Below are positions 47,121 to 59,050 of a stretch of DNA of 64,000 nucleotides, in pieces. How positions within the stretch are numbered: position 1 is the first letter of the stretch; every line of letters starts with the position of its first letter. Origin of the DNA: Trifolium pratense (lineage: Eukaryota; Streptophyta; Magnoliopsida; Fabales; Fabaceae); assembly GCF_020283565.1 (NCBI RefSeq), contig NC_060065.1, positions 25,160,409 to 25,224,408 on the forward strand, in the 5' to 3' direction. The notes under the pieces are model-generated. The model was not told the DNA's origin, ran no database searches, and worked only from the letters and a program-made list of their open reading frames with translations. The position numbers and the translations under genes were made by a program.

Positions 47121-50100
47121 TTATGCTTTCAAGCTTAATTTCCCCCACCATGTCCATCGACTTTTTTCGGTTTCAGAAAGCCTTGCTTTTGTCTCCCGTA
47201 ATCTAACCTTGTATTGTTTCTTCCATCCCTCAAATCTTTGCTTAAGTTTCCGAAGTTCATCAGCAGAATTTGTGTTGGAAGACTGCCCTGGTTTAACCTC
47301 ATTCAAAGCTTTAACTTCATCATTGAAGGTCTGTCTTCGCTGCTCAAATTCCTTCATCAGATTGCTCACTGTAGTCAAAGCACCATTAGTCTGCCTCCCT
47401 GCATCAGCGACCGAAAAACAACTAGAAAGCTTCATAGGTGTGCTCCCATCAGTTGTTCGAGATTCCATGGAAGTAGCATGTTCAGAATCATAGTAGCGAG
47501 GTGACACAAGATCATGTCTTACAGGTTGAACAGTGCCATTCTCTGAAGCATGGTTCTTTCTAGCAGCAACAAGACTCGTCTGCATTGAAATTGCAATTAG
47601 AATCAACTATAACGACACATTAATTTATCAGCCACGATTTTTACTTATTAGAAATGAGAAAGTTAAATCAATTTGAATATCAAACAAACATGTGTTAACA
47701 ATTCTGGCTTATTTAAGAAAATACATGCTATCAAAGTTAAATTTTGTTGTCACAAGTTTTAAACTGAGTCTAACTCATCCTTGCAGAACTGGTAGTAAGT
47801 TGTAAGGTGCTGGATGCACTTCTTTATAAACTTTTTTTAGGCCTTAGCTCTTTTCAATGTCGGATATGGGCTAACCGAATATACCCCTTGCCAACAATAC
47901 TACTAGGCTTGCCATCATAAAAATTGGATTTGGTACAACTCATCCATACAAAACCGACTTGCAAGGTGATGTCCTTCTTTATAAACTATTTTCAGACCTT
48001 ATATTTTTTTTCAATGTGGGTCTTGGGTTTGCATTGAAAATGGTTGATTGTAACTGACTTTATATGACAATTTTAACTAAAACAGTTGGGACAGCTATCC
48101 CAGCTAACTATGCATAGTTAACAGAGGTAGAAGTGTGGTAAAATTAAACACTTAAAACTATAAGTTATTATATTATAGTCTCATTTTTGGGATATAAATG
48201 TTATTTGGTTAGTAACAGGAGGGGATAGAAGGAAATAGCTAATGTAGACTAAAGGTAAATCAACTAATTAAAAGTTTGGTGTTATATTAACAGCATCATT
48301 TCAGTAACATCCATGATTATGTCAAAAAATGAGGCCTAGCCTAAACTGAAAACTTACTTGCAAAGATGCCATCTGCTTTTGCCATGCCTCCTCCATTGAC
48401 TTCATCTTCGCTTCATATTCAACCCTCTTTCTTTCAGATTGTTTTAACTTTTCCCTCAATTCAGTATTTTCCTCTTCCTTTTGCTTGACAATTGCTTCAG
48501 CGCTGTATACCCGTTTCTGGAGTTCTGCTAAAGCTGAAGGCATGTTCTCAACCAGCTCTTTGGACAAATCCTGTTGAACCAACAAGAAAAATAAGGACTT
48601 TCATCATGAGAAGATGGGAATTTTAACAATATCGTGGAAAATATATATTATATATCCATGGAAAAAATATTTCAAAAGGTAAATATGAGAGATGTGTATT
48701 ACATGCATATGCAGAATAAGTTGTAGTATGCTAAAGGGAAAAACAAAATTAAATATTTGGAATAACATGTAAATCAGTGCTTGGTACCATTTTCACTAGG
48801 AAGCTTACATAATTGTATAATTAAATTACCACAAAAATGAAGACAGAGAATATTTTGGATTTCTAATAGTTGACTAATAAAATTTGGCTGCAACAGGGTT
48901 TGCTTTTTATGTCACATATGCTTAATTAACTCATATTCTTTGAATAACCAAACAATAACTTAATTAGGGAAAAGAGTATTTTCAATGCATGACCAAACAT
49001 TGTTAATAGATTTAGTTGAGGGATTAATAATTGGGGAATAATTAATAATTGCGGTAATCGAAATCACAAGTGAAACCATGACTTGAGAACTTCTCTCCAT
49101 TGGTTTACAAATTTGGGTTGTATTCTTATTCTTAATTACTTGGTACTTTGTTGCCATAAACAATTCAACCGCTTATTAATCTTATACCACTTATGCAATA
49201 AAGGGCACTTGATCTAAGTGATTTTTTAGTACAACAATAGACATTTGTGAGATAAATGGTACTGAAAATTACACGAGTTTTTATTTGAAACTCCTAATTA
49301 GCCACAAGTTTTAGTCAGTAAAAAGAATAGGAAAACTAGATTTAGCGTATTTACAACAACTGAAAAATAACCAAATAGATGGAGTTGTCTAAATTAAATC
49401 ATGTTGGAAAATATTTAGTTTCCTAGTTTGTTATTTCTAGGAGATTCTAAGCTTATCTATTATTTCCTTTTATGTTTGTATTCTTCCTATTTAAACCAGC
49501 CTTGAGCTGAGGAATAACACATAATAGTATTCACTTATTATTTTCTACATGGTATCGAGAGCTCCCGATTTTGGGGGTCTCGCTTCCGCAAAACCCTAGC
49601 CGCCGTCGTGTTTACAATCCGACCACGACAACTGATTTTGTGCGGCACTGTTCACCCGTGGTACTGTTCATACGGCACTGTTCATCCCGCGGTACTGCTC
49701 ACCGACGACACTGTTCACGCGCACTGTTTACGGGATTACTGTTCGCGTATACTGTTCACCGGCGTTACTTTTTTCTTTGCTGCTTCCGGTACTACTTGGC
49801 TAAGATTATTAATTATGACGTTTTTTTATTCTCGACGACGATCATCCACTTTCAAATACCGTCGTGAATGCAAATATTGTCATCAGTTTGGGACATACTA
49901 TTTTTCAATGTTGGAAATTACATGGTCTTCCGCGACCTTCAAATCGGAAGAACAAAGGTGGAGGTGAGGGTCATACATTCCAAGCCAGTAATTCTGATCA
50001 AGAGCAACAATCTTCTTCAATTCAGCTTTCATTCACGATGGAACAACTAGACAGACTGTACAAAATTCTTGAATCTAACACTCTTTCTGGCTCTGTTGCC

Positions 50101-53100
50101 CCAAAAGGTACTTCTGCCCTTTTTAGTGTCAGTCCCAGTCGTGCTTGGATAGTAGATTCTGGTGCAAGTGTTCACATGACAGGTGATTCTACTTTGTTTT
50201 CTTCTTATAGTCCATGTGCAGGTAACCATAAAATAAAAATTGCGGATGGATCCTTTTCAGCCATTGCGGGTAAAGGTTCGGTTGTGTTGTCTCCAAGTCT
50301 AACCCTTAAAGATGTTCTTCATGTCCCAAATCTATCTTGTAGTCTCATGTCTGTCAGTAAATTAGCCCAAGATAGAAATTGTCAAACTAATTTTTTCCGT
50401 ACTCATTGTGTTTTTCAGGATTTGAACTCGGGGAAGATGATTGGTAGTGCTAAGGAGAGTGGAGGACTCTACTACTTCGACATTGAACCTGAATCACAAC
50501 TACCTTCCAAACCAATAAGTTCATGCTTTGAATCTTTTTTAGTTCTGAATAATAATAATGATGATGTTATGTTATGGCATTCACGATTAGGTCATCCTAG
50601 TTTTCCTTATTTAAAACACTTATTTCCTGAGTTATTTCGTAATAAGGATTTGTCCTTGTTTAAATGTGAAGCATGTGAATTTGCAAAACATCATCGTTCT
50701 CATTTTCCATTACAGCCCTACAAACCATCAAAACCTTTTTCTGTTATTCACAGTGATGTTTGGGGCCCTAACCGAACGAGTACACTTTCTCATAAAAAAT
50801 GGTTTATCACATTTATAGATGATCACTCAAGAGTTTGTTGGGTGTACTTGTTAAAGGGGAAATCTGACGTTTGTCAGGCCGTAAAAGATTTTGTTAAAAT
50901 GGTGCAAAATCAATTTCAAACAAATATTCAAGTATTTAGAAGTGATAACGGCAAAGAATATTTTAACACAATGTTGAGTGATTTTTTTCGTGAAAATGGA
51001 ATTGTGCATCAAAGTTCATGTCCTAACACTCCCCAACAAAATGGAGTTGCAGAAAGGAAAAATAGGCACTTGTTGGAGGTGGCTAGAGCTTTACTTTTCG
51101 CAAGTAAAGTACCAAATTATTTGTGGGGTGAAGCAGTTTTAACTGCTGCATACTTAATTAACAGAGTGCCCTCCAAAGTTCTTAATTTTCAAACTCCAAT
51201 TCATATTTTCAAAAAATGTTTTCCTAATGATCGTGTTTCAAACGATTTGACCTTAAAAATCTTTGGTTGCACTGCATTTGTTCATGAACATAAGAATATT
51301 AGCAAACTCGAACCGCGTGCTATAAAATGTGTTTTTGTTGGGTATTCTCCAACCCAAAAGGGATATAAATGTTTTGATCCAAAAAACCAGAAAATGTTTG
51401 TCACCATGGATTCTTTGAAAACAAACCTTTTTTTGACACGCATCTTCAGGGGGGGAATTTATATGAAGATTCGTTTCAAACTGAGGACATGAGTTTTTTT
51501 AATAATTTATCTTTGCCGGTATCACAAAGTTCTAAGACTTATACTTCTGCACCAACAAAAAATGGTCATGATTCTTTATCTAATCCTACTCCTGTTATGA
51601 GTAGTGAACTTGGTGAATCCGAGCCTAAATTTTCTCATGAAGAAAACAATGAGAATCTTGAAAACGATGATAATGGTGATCTAATTGAAATGCCACAAAA
51701 TAATGAGTCATATAAAGATAATAGGTTTGAAGCAGGAAACAAGACTTGGAAAGGAAAGGTTTTTGTGAGAAAGAATCACAAAGAAAGTGATGAGTCCACA
51801 TCTCAACACTGTCATGAATCTGAACCGGGGGATGATCAACTTCCTAAAAAAAGAAAAGGTAAGTCTATCTCTGTTTCTGAGAGTCGTATTTTGTATCCTG
51901 ATATCGATGATCCTGTGGCTGTTAGAAAACCTGTTAGATCTTGCACTAAATACCCATTGTCCAATTTTATATCATATTCAAATTTGTCTTCGTCTTTTTC
52001 TGCCTTCACCTCAAAATTGTCTAGTGTAGAGATTCCAAAAAATGTACAGGTTGCTCTAGAAGTTCCAAAGTGGAGGGAAGCTGTACTTGAGGAGATGAAA
52101 GCTCTTGAAAAGAACAAAACCTGGAGTGTTATGACACTACCGGGTGGCAAGAAGACGGTTGGATGCAAATGGGTGTTTACTGTGAAGTATAATTCAGATG
52201 GGTCAATCGAAAGGTACAAGGCTCGATTGGTGGCTAAGGGTTTTACTCAAACCTATGGTATAGACTACTCGGAGACTTTTGCTCCTGTTGCAAAATTGAA
52301 CACTGTCAGAATTCTCTTGTCTCTTGCTGCTAACTTAGATTGGCCCCTACATCAGTTGGATGTTAAGAATGCTTTTCTCAATGGTGATTTAGAAGAAGAA
52401 GTATATATGGACATTCCTCCTGGCTTTGAAGACAAGTTTGGAATTGGATCAAATGTATGCAAACTAAATAAGTCTTTGTATGGATTAAAGCAGTCTCCTA
52501 GAGCTTGGTTTGAAAAATTCACTTATTCCATGAAGAAACAAGGGTACATTCAAGGACAAGCTGACCACACCTTGTTCACAAAGTTCTCACAAGATGGAAA
52601 AATTGCTGTCCTAATTGTTTATGTTGATGATATCGTCCTTACTGGAGATGATATAGTTGAAATGGCAAGAGTAAAAGAGAAATTAGCATTAGACTTTGAA
52701 ATCAAGGACCTGGGATCCATGAGATATTTTCTTGGTATGGAGGTTGCTCGATCAAAAGATGGTATTGTAGTTTCCCAACAAAAATACATTCTAGATTTAT
52801 TGAAAGAAACAGGAATGAGTGGATGTCGACCAGCAGATACTCCCATGGATCCTAATGCAAAACTTTGGGAAGAAGGTAGTGTTCCTGTTGATACTGGAAG
52901 GTACCAGAGATTGGTTGGGAAACTGATTTATTTGTCACACACTAGACCTGACATTGCTTTCTCGGTTAGTGTAGTAAGTCAGTTTATGCATTCTCCTTTT
53001 GAAGAACATCTTGAGGCAGTCTATAGGATACTGCGATATTTGAAAGCAAATCCTGGAAAGGGATTATTTTTTAAGAAGACTAGTGAAAGGAATGTGTCTA

Positions 53101-56100
53101 TCTTTACCGATGCTGATTGGGCAGGTTCGATTACTGATAGAAGATCAACCTCTGGATATTGTGCCTATGTTTGGGGTAATCTTGTGACATGGAGGAGCAA
53201 GAAACAAGGAGTTGTAGCAAGAAGTAGTGCAGAAGCTGAGTTTAGAGCTATGGCTCAAGGTATATGTGAAGGATTATGGATCCACAGAGTCCTAGAAGAG
53301 CTTAAGATGAAAATTGAGCTTCCATTGAAATTATACTCTGACAGTAAAGCCGCTATTAGCATAGCTCATAACCCAGTTCAACATGACAGAACCAAGCATA
53401 TTGAGATCAATCGACATTTCATAAAAGAGAAGTTAGATGCCGGAATCATATGTCTACCTTTTGTAACTTCGAGTCAGCAAACTGCAGATATCTTAACCAA
53501 AAGTTTGGCAAGACCCACCTTTGAGCATTTGATCGGCAAGTTGGGCATGACAGATATCTATGCACCAACTTGAGGGGGGGTGTTGGAAAATATTTAGTTT
53601 CCTAGTTTGTTATTTCTAGGAGATTCTAAGCTTATCTATTATTTCCTTTTATGTTTGTACTCTTCCTATTTAAACCAGCTTTGAGCTGAGGAATAACACA
53701 TAATAGTATTCACTTATTATTTTCTACAAATCACAAAAAGAATAAGAATAGATTCAAGTGCACAGTAAAATACCTTAACATGAGACTTCGGTCTAGGTTT
53801 TGCATTATCATGATTTTTCTTCAATATATTGTCGCAACTAGAGTCCCTACGAACCAGCCACCCACGAATCACTGCATTAAAAGGAAATGGATAATAACCA
53901 AATCATATTCAACACCTATTTGGAAGGCAAGGATGAATAGAAAGCAGAACCATACTAACCAGATTGAAGTAATATGATTGCATGAATCTCCTCAAGTTTT
54001 TTAGAATAAATGGATATGGAAGATTTCGTCAAAAGACCATGTTTCTTTCTTGTAGTTTCTCCACGAATAACTGCAATGTGCGAATTAGCCATTTAGAAAT
54101 AAACATGTGCAAATTAGCCATATAGAAATAAACTAGAACAAATATTATGTATGAATAATCACTTGTGACAAGAATTCTATGATTTGAGCCTACAAATTAT
54201 ATATATATATATATAGTTTTCTTAATGAATGAATACGGAGTACCAGTAAGGTCCTCAAATTTATTTTACAACAAGGCCAAACTGCAGAGGAATTTCTATT
54301 TCAACCAATATCAATTACTCTTATGAAAATTATTTACTTGAGAAATTTTCATTTCAATGAAGAAAAATATTGATGATGCCTACACTCAGTAGGTAGTTTT
54401 GTTAAAATATAAACTAATATTGCTACCGGCATTACATGATTGTAATATTGTCGCTCCATTCTTAAATTCACAGAAATAACTACGAGCTTGATGACCACGG
54501 AAGCATTTTTGAATCCGAAGAGTTCCCTGCAAAAACTGTTTTCTCTTATCCTCCAAGGCACCGATCTACAAAACAAGCCAGACCACCAGAATGATCATGT
54601 CAGAAAAACACAATATGCAAAATTATAAAGTCAAACCAAAGAAGAAATAACAGATTAAACATATAATTAGATATTCTGACAAGAAAAAATTAATGGTTCA
54701 AAAACAAAATATTGAAAAAAAGGGTTGATCATGTTTCAATGGCACTTCCAGAGCTGTGTCAAGCCATGCGGAGCATGAGCCATCTGGTTTCCTTGTAACT
54801 CAACAAGTAGTGTATACATACAACACTTTGAAGAAGGGCAGTTGAGAGAAGTGAAGTCAAGGCATGAATGTGTTTAAAATGCCAACTATGTAGAGGTTAT
54901 AAATTTAACTTACGTGATGCAGGCGGGAAAACAAAATGGAAATACAAAGTAAAAACCAACCCTGCAAAGAAAATTTAGACATATACCTGCCCTGCTCGGA
55001 GATACAGTTTCGTGTAGCCAACTTGGTACATTTCAGAAGGGATATTAAATTTTTGCAAAACAGCGACTGAGGTGCTCAACGGATCCCGGGGTACATCAGT
55101 CCCAAAAAGCAGAAACTCGTACCTAGAAACATAAGGATCTGAAATCAACCCGTTATTCAAGATAATCGAAATCGTGGAAAATTTCAAAAGTTTAAACTAC
55201 CGTCTGGAAAACTCTTGATGGTTCATTCGAGTAGGATATCCAGCCCTTGAAATTCTAACAGCGTCTAGAACTCCACAAGATCTGAGCTGTTGAAGGACAA
55301 GTTCATTGTCATAAATTCCAGGATGCTTCCTAGTATTTGGTTTTATACAGCGAATAAAGTGAGGAGTGCTGCTCTCCAACTGATGCATCAACTTGAACAA
55401 TTGATCCTAAACGTAGAAAATTAGTTAGATTATGTTACTTCAATAATTTATTTGCATATGTTATACAGAGGATAGAGTTCATTGTCCATCATCGTGTCCT
55501 AATCTTCTGTGAAAAATCAAAGTAATAATTTCTTTCCGAATTTGAATCAAGCTAAAGCAGCATAAATGCTAAAAGATTACCTTGAAGTTTGTTCCGACAC
55601 CTCTCTTCTGTGAGTATAATGCATCAAAATGGAAAGTGGAATTTCCATGCTCCTCAGATTGGTTAAACACTTCGGAGAACAAATTCAGCAGTTCACAATT
55701 ACATGATGAAATGAGTTGAATGGAATTAGAAGACAACATATCTCTGTTCTTTTCTATAAAGCCATTTGTATCATACAAAACCTGATAGAGGCCCATATGT
55801 AAGTAAAATCACAAAAAAGATATACAAAAAAGAAACAACTATAACAGATATTAGAACAGAGATTTCTCATATTTGATCTACATCAGTTAATAATTAGATT
55901 TTAGTGACCATGATTGTCAATGTCTTACAATACATGCAAGTCATTTTTCAATTCAAAACAAAACTGAATTCAATATATACAAATCTTTTTGTGAGTCTAC
56001 TTTGGAGTTTGGGCATGAATTCAATAGATACATTTTCTTTTCAACTCTATAGTCGGTAACTTTTCTTTTGTTATTTTCATTTATGACTTGAATTATTGAG

Positions 56101-58265
56101 GTTTGTATACAACATATGAGCTTATCATTTTGAATACGTATCTTGAAAAAATGCCTTTTGGGAAATACATCTTTTAATTAATGATTTGAATCTCAATTTG
56201 ATAACTATGTTCGCAACAACTAAATTCCAGAACTTCTTAGATAGTGGTCAGAAACTAACCTCCCCTGCATAATGACGAACACTGAAAGCTCCACCTCTTT
56301 CCACTTTGAAGCAATGATTAGCATCCAGGAGATTCTTTAGTTTATTAGAAAATGTTAAATCAGAAGCCTCGGTGAGATTTGATTCCTCATCCAACAATGA
56401 GAATAGACTGAGAGGTTTCTGCACATTAAATCAAAATGGTCTATTTAATAGAAAGGGATAATTCCTAGAAATGAATGAAACAACAACTATAATAAAAGTT
56501 CAATTTCCAGGGAAAGAGGAATAACTCGCTAAACCATTTAGACAACTAAACCAACTTACCTTCTCAAATAAATCCAAGCACTCTTGATTGTCCTCAAAAT
56601 CTAACTCTGTACAAACAATGCCGTCCGATTCACAGTCCTGACAAAATATGTAAATTGCATATCAAGCCTGTGATGAACACATGCTTAGCACTGGATTCAT
56701 TTTTCACTCAGATCAAAAATAGTTCAATTTACAGATCTACGAAAATAATACCAAACAACTGACTCTTTGATAAGATATCCTTCTTGATTAAACTATATTA
56801 TGTAAATAGCATACCACAATTTAATCCCCCATGAATGTATTTTAACTACAGAGTTGACATAAGAGAATATGGTATTACTCCCATTGCACTGTTTTTTTGT
56901 TAGTATTTGCCTATTTGGAAATAACTTTGGAAGTCAGGTTAAATCGGCCTTGTTCTAGGAATTCACACTAAAGCATTCTTAAGACATTAATTAATAAAAG
57001 AATTCAGAGCTATTTCACATTATATTGTTCAATATTTTAAGGTGTTCAGCACCAAATATCCGGTAATATTAGCACTTAACATAGATTTACTGACCTCCTG
57101 CTCAAGTTTAAACAGATGCCGATTAAAATGTTGTTGAAGCCTCTCATTGGCATAATTTATGCAAAACTGTTCAAAGTTGTTTTTCTGAAAAGAGAAACAA
57201 GAAACTATAAGAACATATACCACACACAGTCTTTGAAGCATATGCATGTTAATACAAATTGAATACCTGGAATGACTGAAACCCATAAAAATCAAGGATA
57301 CTAATGAATTTCTCTGTATATTTTTCACCCACTTCAAGTGACTTGTTAACTTGTTGTACAAGCCATTCAAACAAGCTTGCATAAATAAATTTGGCAATTG
57401 CATCTCTTGTTTCAATTGCCTGAGAATAGAATGTGAAAAAGATAGATAGATAGATAAACATACTGAATAGAGAGCATTTAGAGCCACAAAAAATTGAACA
57501 GACATGTTTGAGTAATAAACACACCTGCAATAATGTCAAACTTGTGGCAACAGTGTCCTCGCCAGGTTGGATTTTATGGGTAGATAATGCCATTATTAAT
57601 TCCTGGGAACTGCAACCCATCAGCATGGCAGCACTGGATACAGCTGCAAAGAGAACGAGATGTATTTACTCTCAAGTTCTGTGTAAAATTCCAAGTATAC
57701 CCTCTTAAATTAATATGTTAGCCACAGTTCAACAGAACTGGTTCAAAATCATCTCCCACACAATTCAAAATAAATTTTTGTTCCGTATAATATATGATAT
57801 TATGATATCACAAAGAATCCATGTTAGTCCCAGTATGCTTTAAGAATTCAGTGACACCGAATTAGCATACACAGCATGAGGTGCAAATAGACCATCAAAA
57901 GAAATGCAACGTACTATCTATCTTACCTTCATCACTCATAACTTCAATGTGATTTCCACTGTCAATAACTTTGAATGATATATTTCCCAGCCATAGTATT
58001 GCAGCAAGCATCTTAAAGATGAGGTCTTGGTCCTCTTTACAAATTCGAACAGCATCAAATGCTTTCTGGGGTAATTGCAGATGCAAAAGGAGAAAACTGA
58101 CATGAATTTAAGAGACCAGAAATAAAATCAGAGGCTGCAAACACGTTGTCAAGTAATATACCTTCAGTTGATGAAAGTTTTTAGCATCATCAATACCATC
58201 AACTGTCATGCAGTCACTTTGATTTAAATATTTATATTCACGGGCTGCCCTAAGATTCAGTCTCT
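47121..58265 (-). CDS. Class VIII myosin heavy chain, C-terminal ~797 residues (5' exons outside window)
   Basis: Class VIII myosins are plant actin motors of the cortex, plasmodesmata and cell plate. Exons: 58265-58162, 58065-57927, 57643-57525, 57419-57267, 57184-57095, 56637-56560, 56418-56260, 55781-55581, 55406-55201, 55122-54987, 54565-54436, 54070-53960, 53871-53774, 48570-48358, 47579-47121. Phases agree at every junction and no stop interrupts. Motor blocks: [62 protein letters not shown], the actin-binding [12 protein letters not shown], and [16 protein letters not shown]-type segments follow ([25 protein letters not shown]), then a coiled coil ([20 protein letters not shown]) and the class VIII tail end (WKKQYK...WWGKLSLKA). 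Oddities: DFYGFQ for the usual DIYGFE, and VCTELDFED where WTKVDFED is common, so it is a diverged paralogue. About 350-400 N-terminal residues (P-loop, switch I) are missing from view. Confidence 0.9.
47755..48060 (-). repeat. TRIM-related LTR debris in a myosin intron
   Basis: Two similar blocks contain (A/T)CTCATCC, CTTGCAAGGTG or TTGTAAGGTGC, CTTTATAAACT and TTTTCAATGT(C/G)GG. They match the reverse complement of the TRIM LTR family at 58707-58827. Both are degraded. Confidence 0.5.
49402..49549 (+). repeat. 5' LTR of copia element 1
   Basis: TGTTGGAAAATATTTAG...TTTTCTACA, 148 bp. It is among the shortest LTRs in the window. Confidence 0.95.
49640..49765 (+). repeat. ACTGTTCA repeat cluster in the copia leader
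   Basis: About eight near-copies of (C/T)ACTGTTCA(C/T) occur between the PBS and the zinc knuckle, separated by CG-containing spacers of 4-10 bp. The sister element has about five (58926-59000). Copy number therefore varies between otherwise near-identical elements. Confidence 0.75.
49838..51492 (+). pseudogene. Copia element 1: zinc knuckle, protease, integrase (frameshifted)
   Basis: There is no UBN2 gag core; the frame goes straight from leader to knuckle. An extra base near 49885 breaks the CCHC pattern (CKYCH then frame change, [12 protein letters not shown] in the next frame). From there the frame holds protease [13 protein letters not shown] (the sister has SGASDHMTG), the pre-integrase WHSRLGHP...[11 protein letters not shown], and integrase [14 protein letters not shown] and [11 protein letters not shown] 7-bp deletion near 51410, compared with the sister, throws the frame off and leads to a stop at 51492. 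Confidence 0.85.
51489..53573 (+). CDS. Copia element 1: reverse transcriptase and RNase H frame
   Basis: This is a 694-residue open frame after the break. RT blocks: [55 protein letters not shown] and [11 protein letters not shown]. RNase H follows ([37 protein letters not shown]) with the usual copia end. It carries a 6-bp insertion (GIGSNV where the sister has GSNV). All RT and RNase H catalytic motifs look intact, but it is no longer joined to integrase in frame. Confidence 0.88.
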   Translation: MSFFNNLSLPVSQSSKTYTSAPTKNGHDSLSNPTPVMSSELGESEPKFSHEENNENLENDDNGDLIEMPQNNESYKDNRFEAGNKTWKGKVFVRKNHKESDESTSQHCHESEPGDDQLPKKRKGKSISVSESRILYPDIDDPVAVRKPVRSCTKYPLSNFISYSNLSSSFSAFTSKLSSVEIPKNVQVALEVPKWREAVLEEMKALEKNKTWSVMTLPGGKKTVGCKWVFTVKYNSDGSIERYKARLVAKGFTQTYGIDYSETFAPVAKLNTVRILLSLAANLDWPLHQLDVKNAFLNGDLEEEVYMDIPPGFEDKFGIGSNVCKLNKSLYGLKQSPRAWFEKFTYSMKKQGYIQGQADHTLFTKFSQDGKIAVLIVYVDDIVLTGDDIVEMARVKEKLALDFEIKDLGSMRYFLGMEVARSKDGIVVSQQKYILDLLKETGMSGCRPADTPMDPNAKLWEEGSVPVDTGRYQRLVGKLIYLSHTRPDIAFSVSVVSQFMHSPFEEHLEAVYRILRYLKANPGKGLFFKKTSERNVSIFTDADWAGSITDRRSTSGYCAYVWGNLVTWRSKKQGVVARSSAEAEFRAMAQGICEGLWIHRVLEELKMKIELPLKLYSDSKAAISIAHNPVQHDRTKHIEINRHFIKEKLDAGIICLPFVTSSQQTADILTKSLARPTFEHLIGKLGMTDIYAPT
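53581..53728 (+). repeat. 3' LTR of copia element 1
   Basis: 148 bp, two differences from the 5' LTR (TGTACTC for TGTATTC and CCAGCTTTG for CCAGCCTTG). Confidence 0.95.
54199..54217. repeat. (AT)n microsatellite in a myosin intron
   Basis: Uninterrupted AT dinucleotides of about 18 bp. Confidence 0.85.
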
Positions 58266-58453
58266 CTGCATAGCAAAAGAGAATGATTCTATAAGTCAAA
58301 ATATTACAAATTCAATTATGGTCAAGAATGTCTGCAAAGATAACATAACTTGTGAAAATTTAGGCTCGGATACTATGTTGAATTTGTGATTTCATCAGCT
58401 TAAATCAGATCACACTCATGTCTATTTATACAAGCTTAGTCTATAATACTAAT

Positions 58454-58601
58454 TGTTGGAAAATATTTAGTTTCCTAGTTTGTTATTTCTAGGAGATTCT
58501 AAGCCTATCTATTATTTCCTTTTATGTTTGTACTCTTCCTATTTAAACCAGCCTTGAGCTGAGGAATAACATATAACAGTATTCACTTATTATTTTCTAC
58601 A
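58454..58601 (+). repeat. 5' LTR of copia element 2
   Basis: TGTTGGAAAATATTTAG...TTTTCTACA, followed by TGGTATCAGAGCC. Confidence 0.95.
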
Positions 58602-58827
58602 TGGTATCAGAGCCTCTCCAAGATCCGTTGTTGGGCCACCCGATATCGGGTCACCTACCATTTATATCCGCGTACCAAGCCCAATAGCGCTGGACGCGAG
58701 GGGGTGTGTTAAGAAGTCCCACATCGGTTAAGAGATGGCCTTACTAAGTGTTTATATACTAGAGGCAATCCTCACCTTACAAGCCGGTTTTGTAAGGATG
58801 AGTTAGGCCCAATACTCATTTCTAAGA
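58602..58827 (+). mobile_element. TRIM interior and 3' LTR fused into copia element 2
   Basis: 58602-58706 is a TRIM-like interior: PBS TGGTATCAGAGCC, then TTGTTGGGCCACCCG, GGACGCGAGGGGG. 58707-58827 is a 121-bp TRIM LTR (TGTTAAGAAGTCCCACATCGG...ACTCATTTCTAAGA). A second PBS-like TGGTATCGAGAGC follows at 58828, identical to element 1's PBS, and then copia leader. Element 1 lacks this block, so it marks a recombination or template switch at the PBS. There is no TRIM 5' LTR. Confidence 0.82.
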
Positions 58828-59050
58828 TGGTATCGAGAGCTCCCGATTTTGGGGGTCTCGCTTCCGCAAAACCCTAGCCGCCGTCGTGTTTACAATCTGA
58901 CCACGACAACTGATTTTGTGTGCGGCACTGTTAACCCGTGGTACTGTTCATTCGCTGGTACTGTTCACGACGGTACTGTTCATGCGCACTGTTCACCGAT
59001 GTTAATTTTTCTTTGCTGCTTCCGGTACTACTTGGCTAAGATTATTAATT

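Larger units (their letters stand above)
49402..53728 (+). mobile_element. Short Ty1/copia element 1 (gag-less), inside a myosin intron, antisense
   Basis: 148-bp LTRs (49402-49549 and 53581-53728) differ at 2 sites by my count. The duplication AATCA is perfect (49397-49401 and 53729-53733). PPT TTGAGGGGGGG precedes the 3' LTR. The PBS reads TGGTATCGAGAGC, one base longer than the canonical TGGTATCAGAGC. It lies 46 bp from the splice donor of exon 53871-53774. The pol frame is broken by a 1-bp insertion in the zinc knuckle and a 7-bp deletion near 51410 relative to its sister at 58454-62996. Confidence 0.95.

Noticed and set aside
46972..47504. Plus-strand and short minus ORFs around the myosin tail
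   Set aside because: Plus frames at 47104-47504 are antisense shadows of the last myosin exon; the short minus-strand frame ends beyond its stop.
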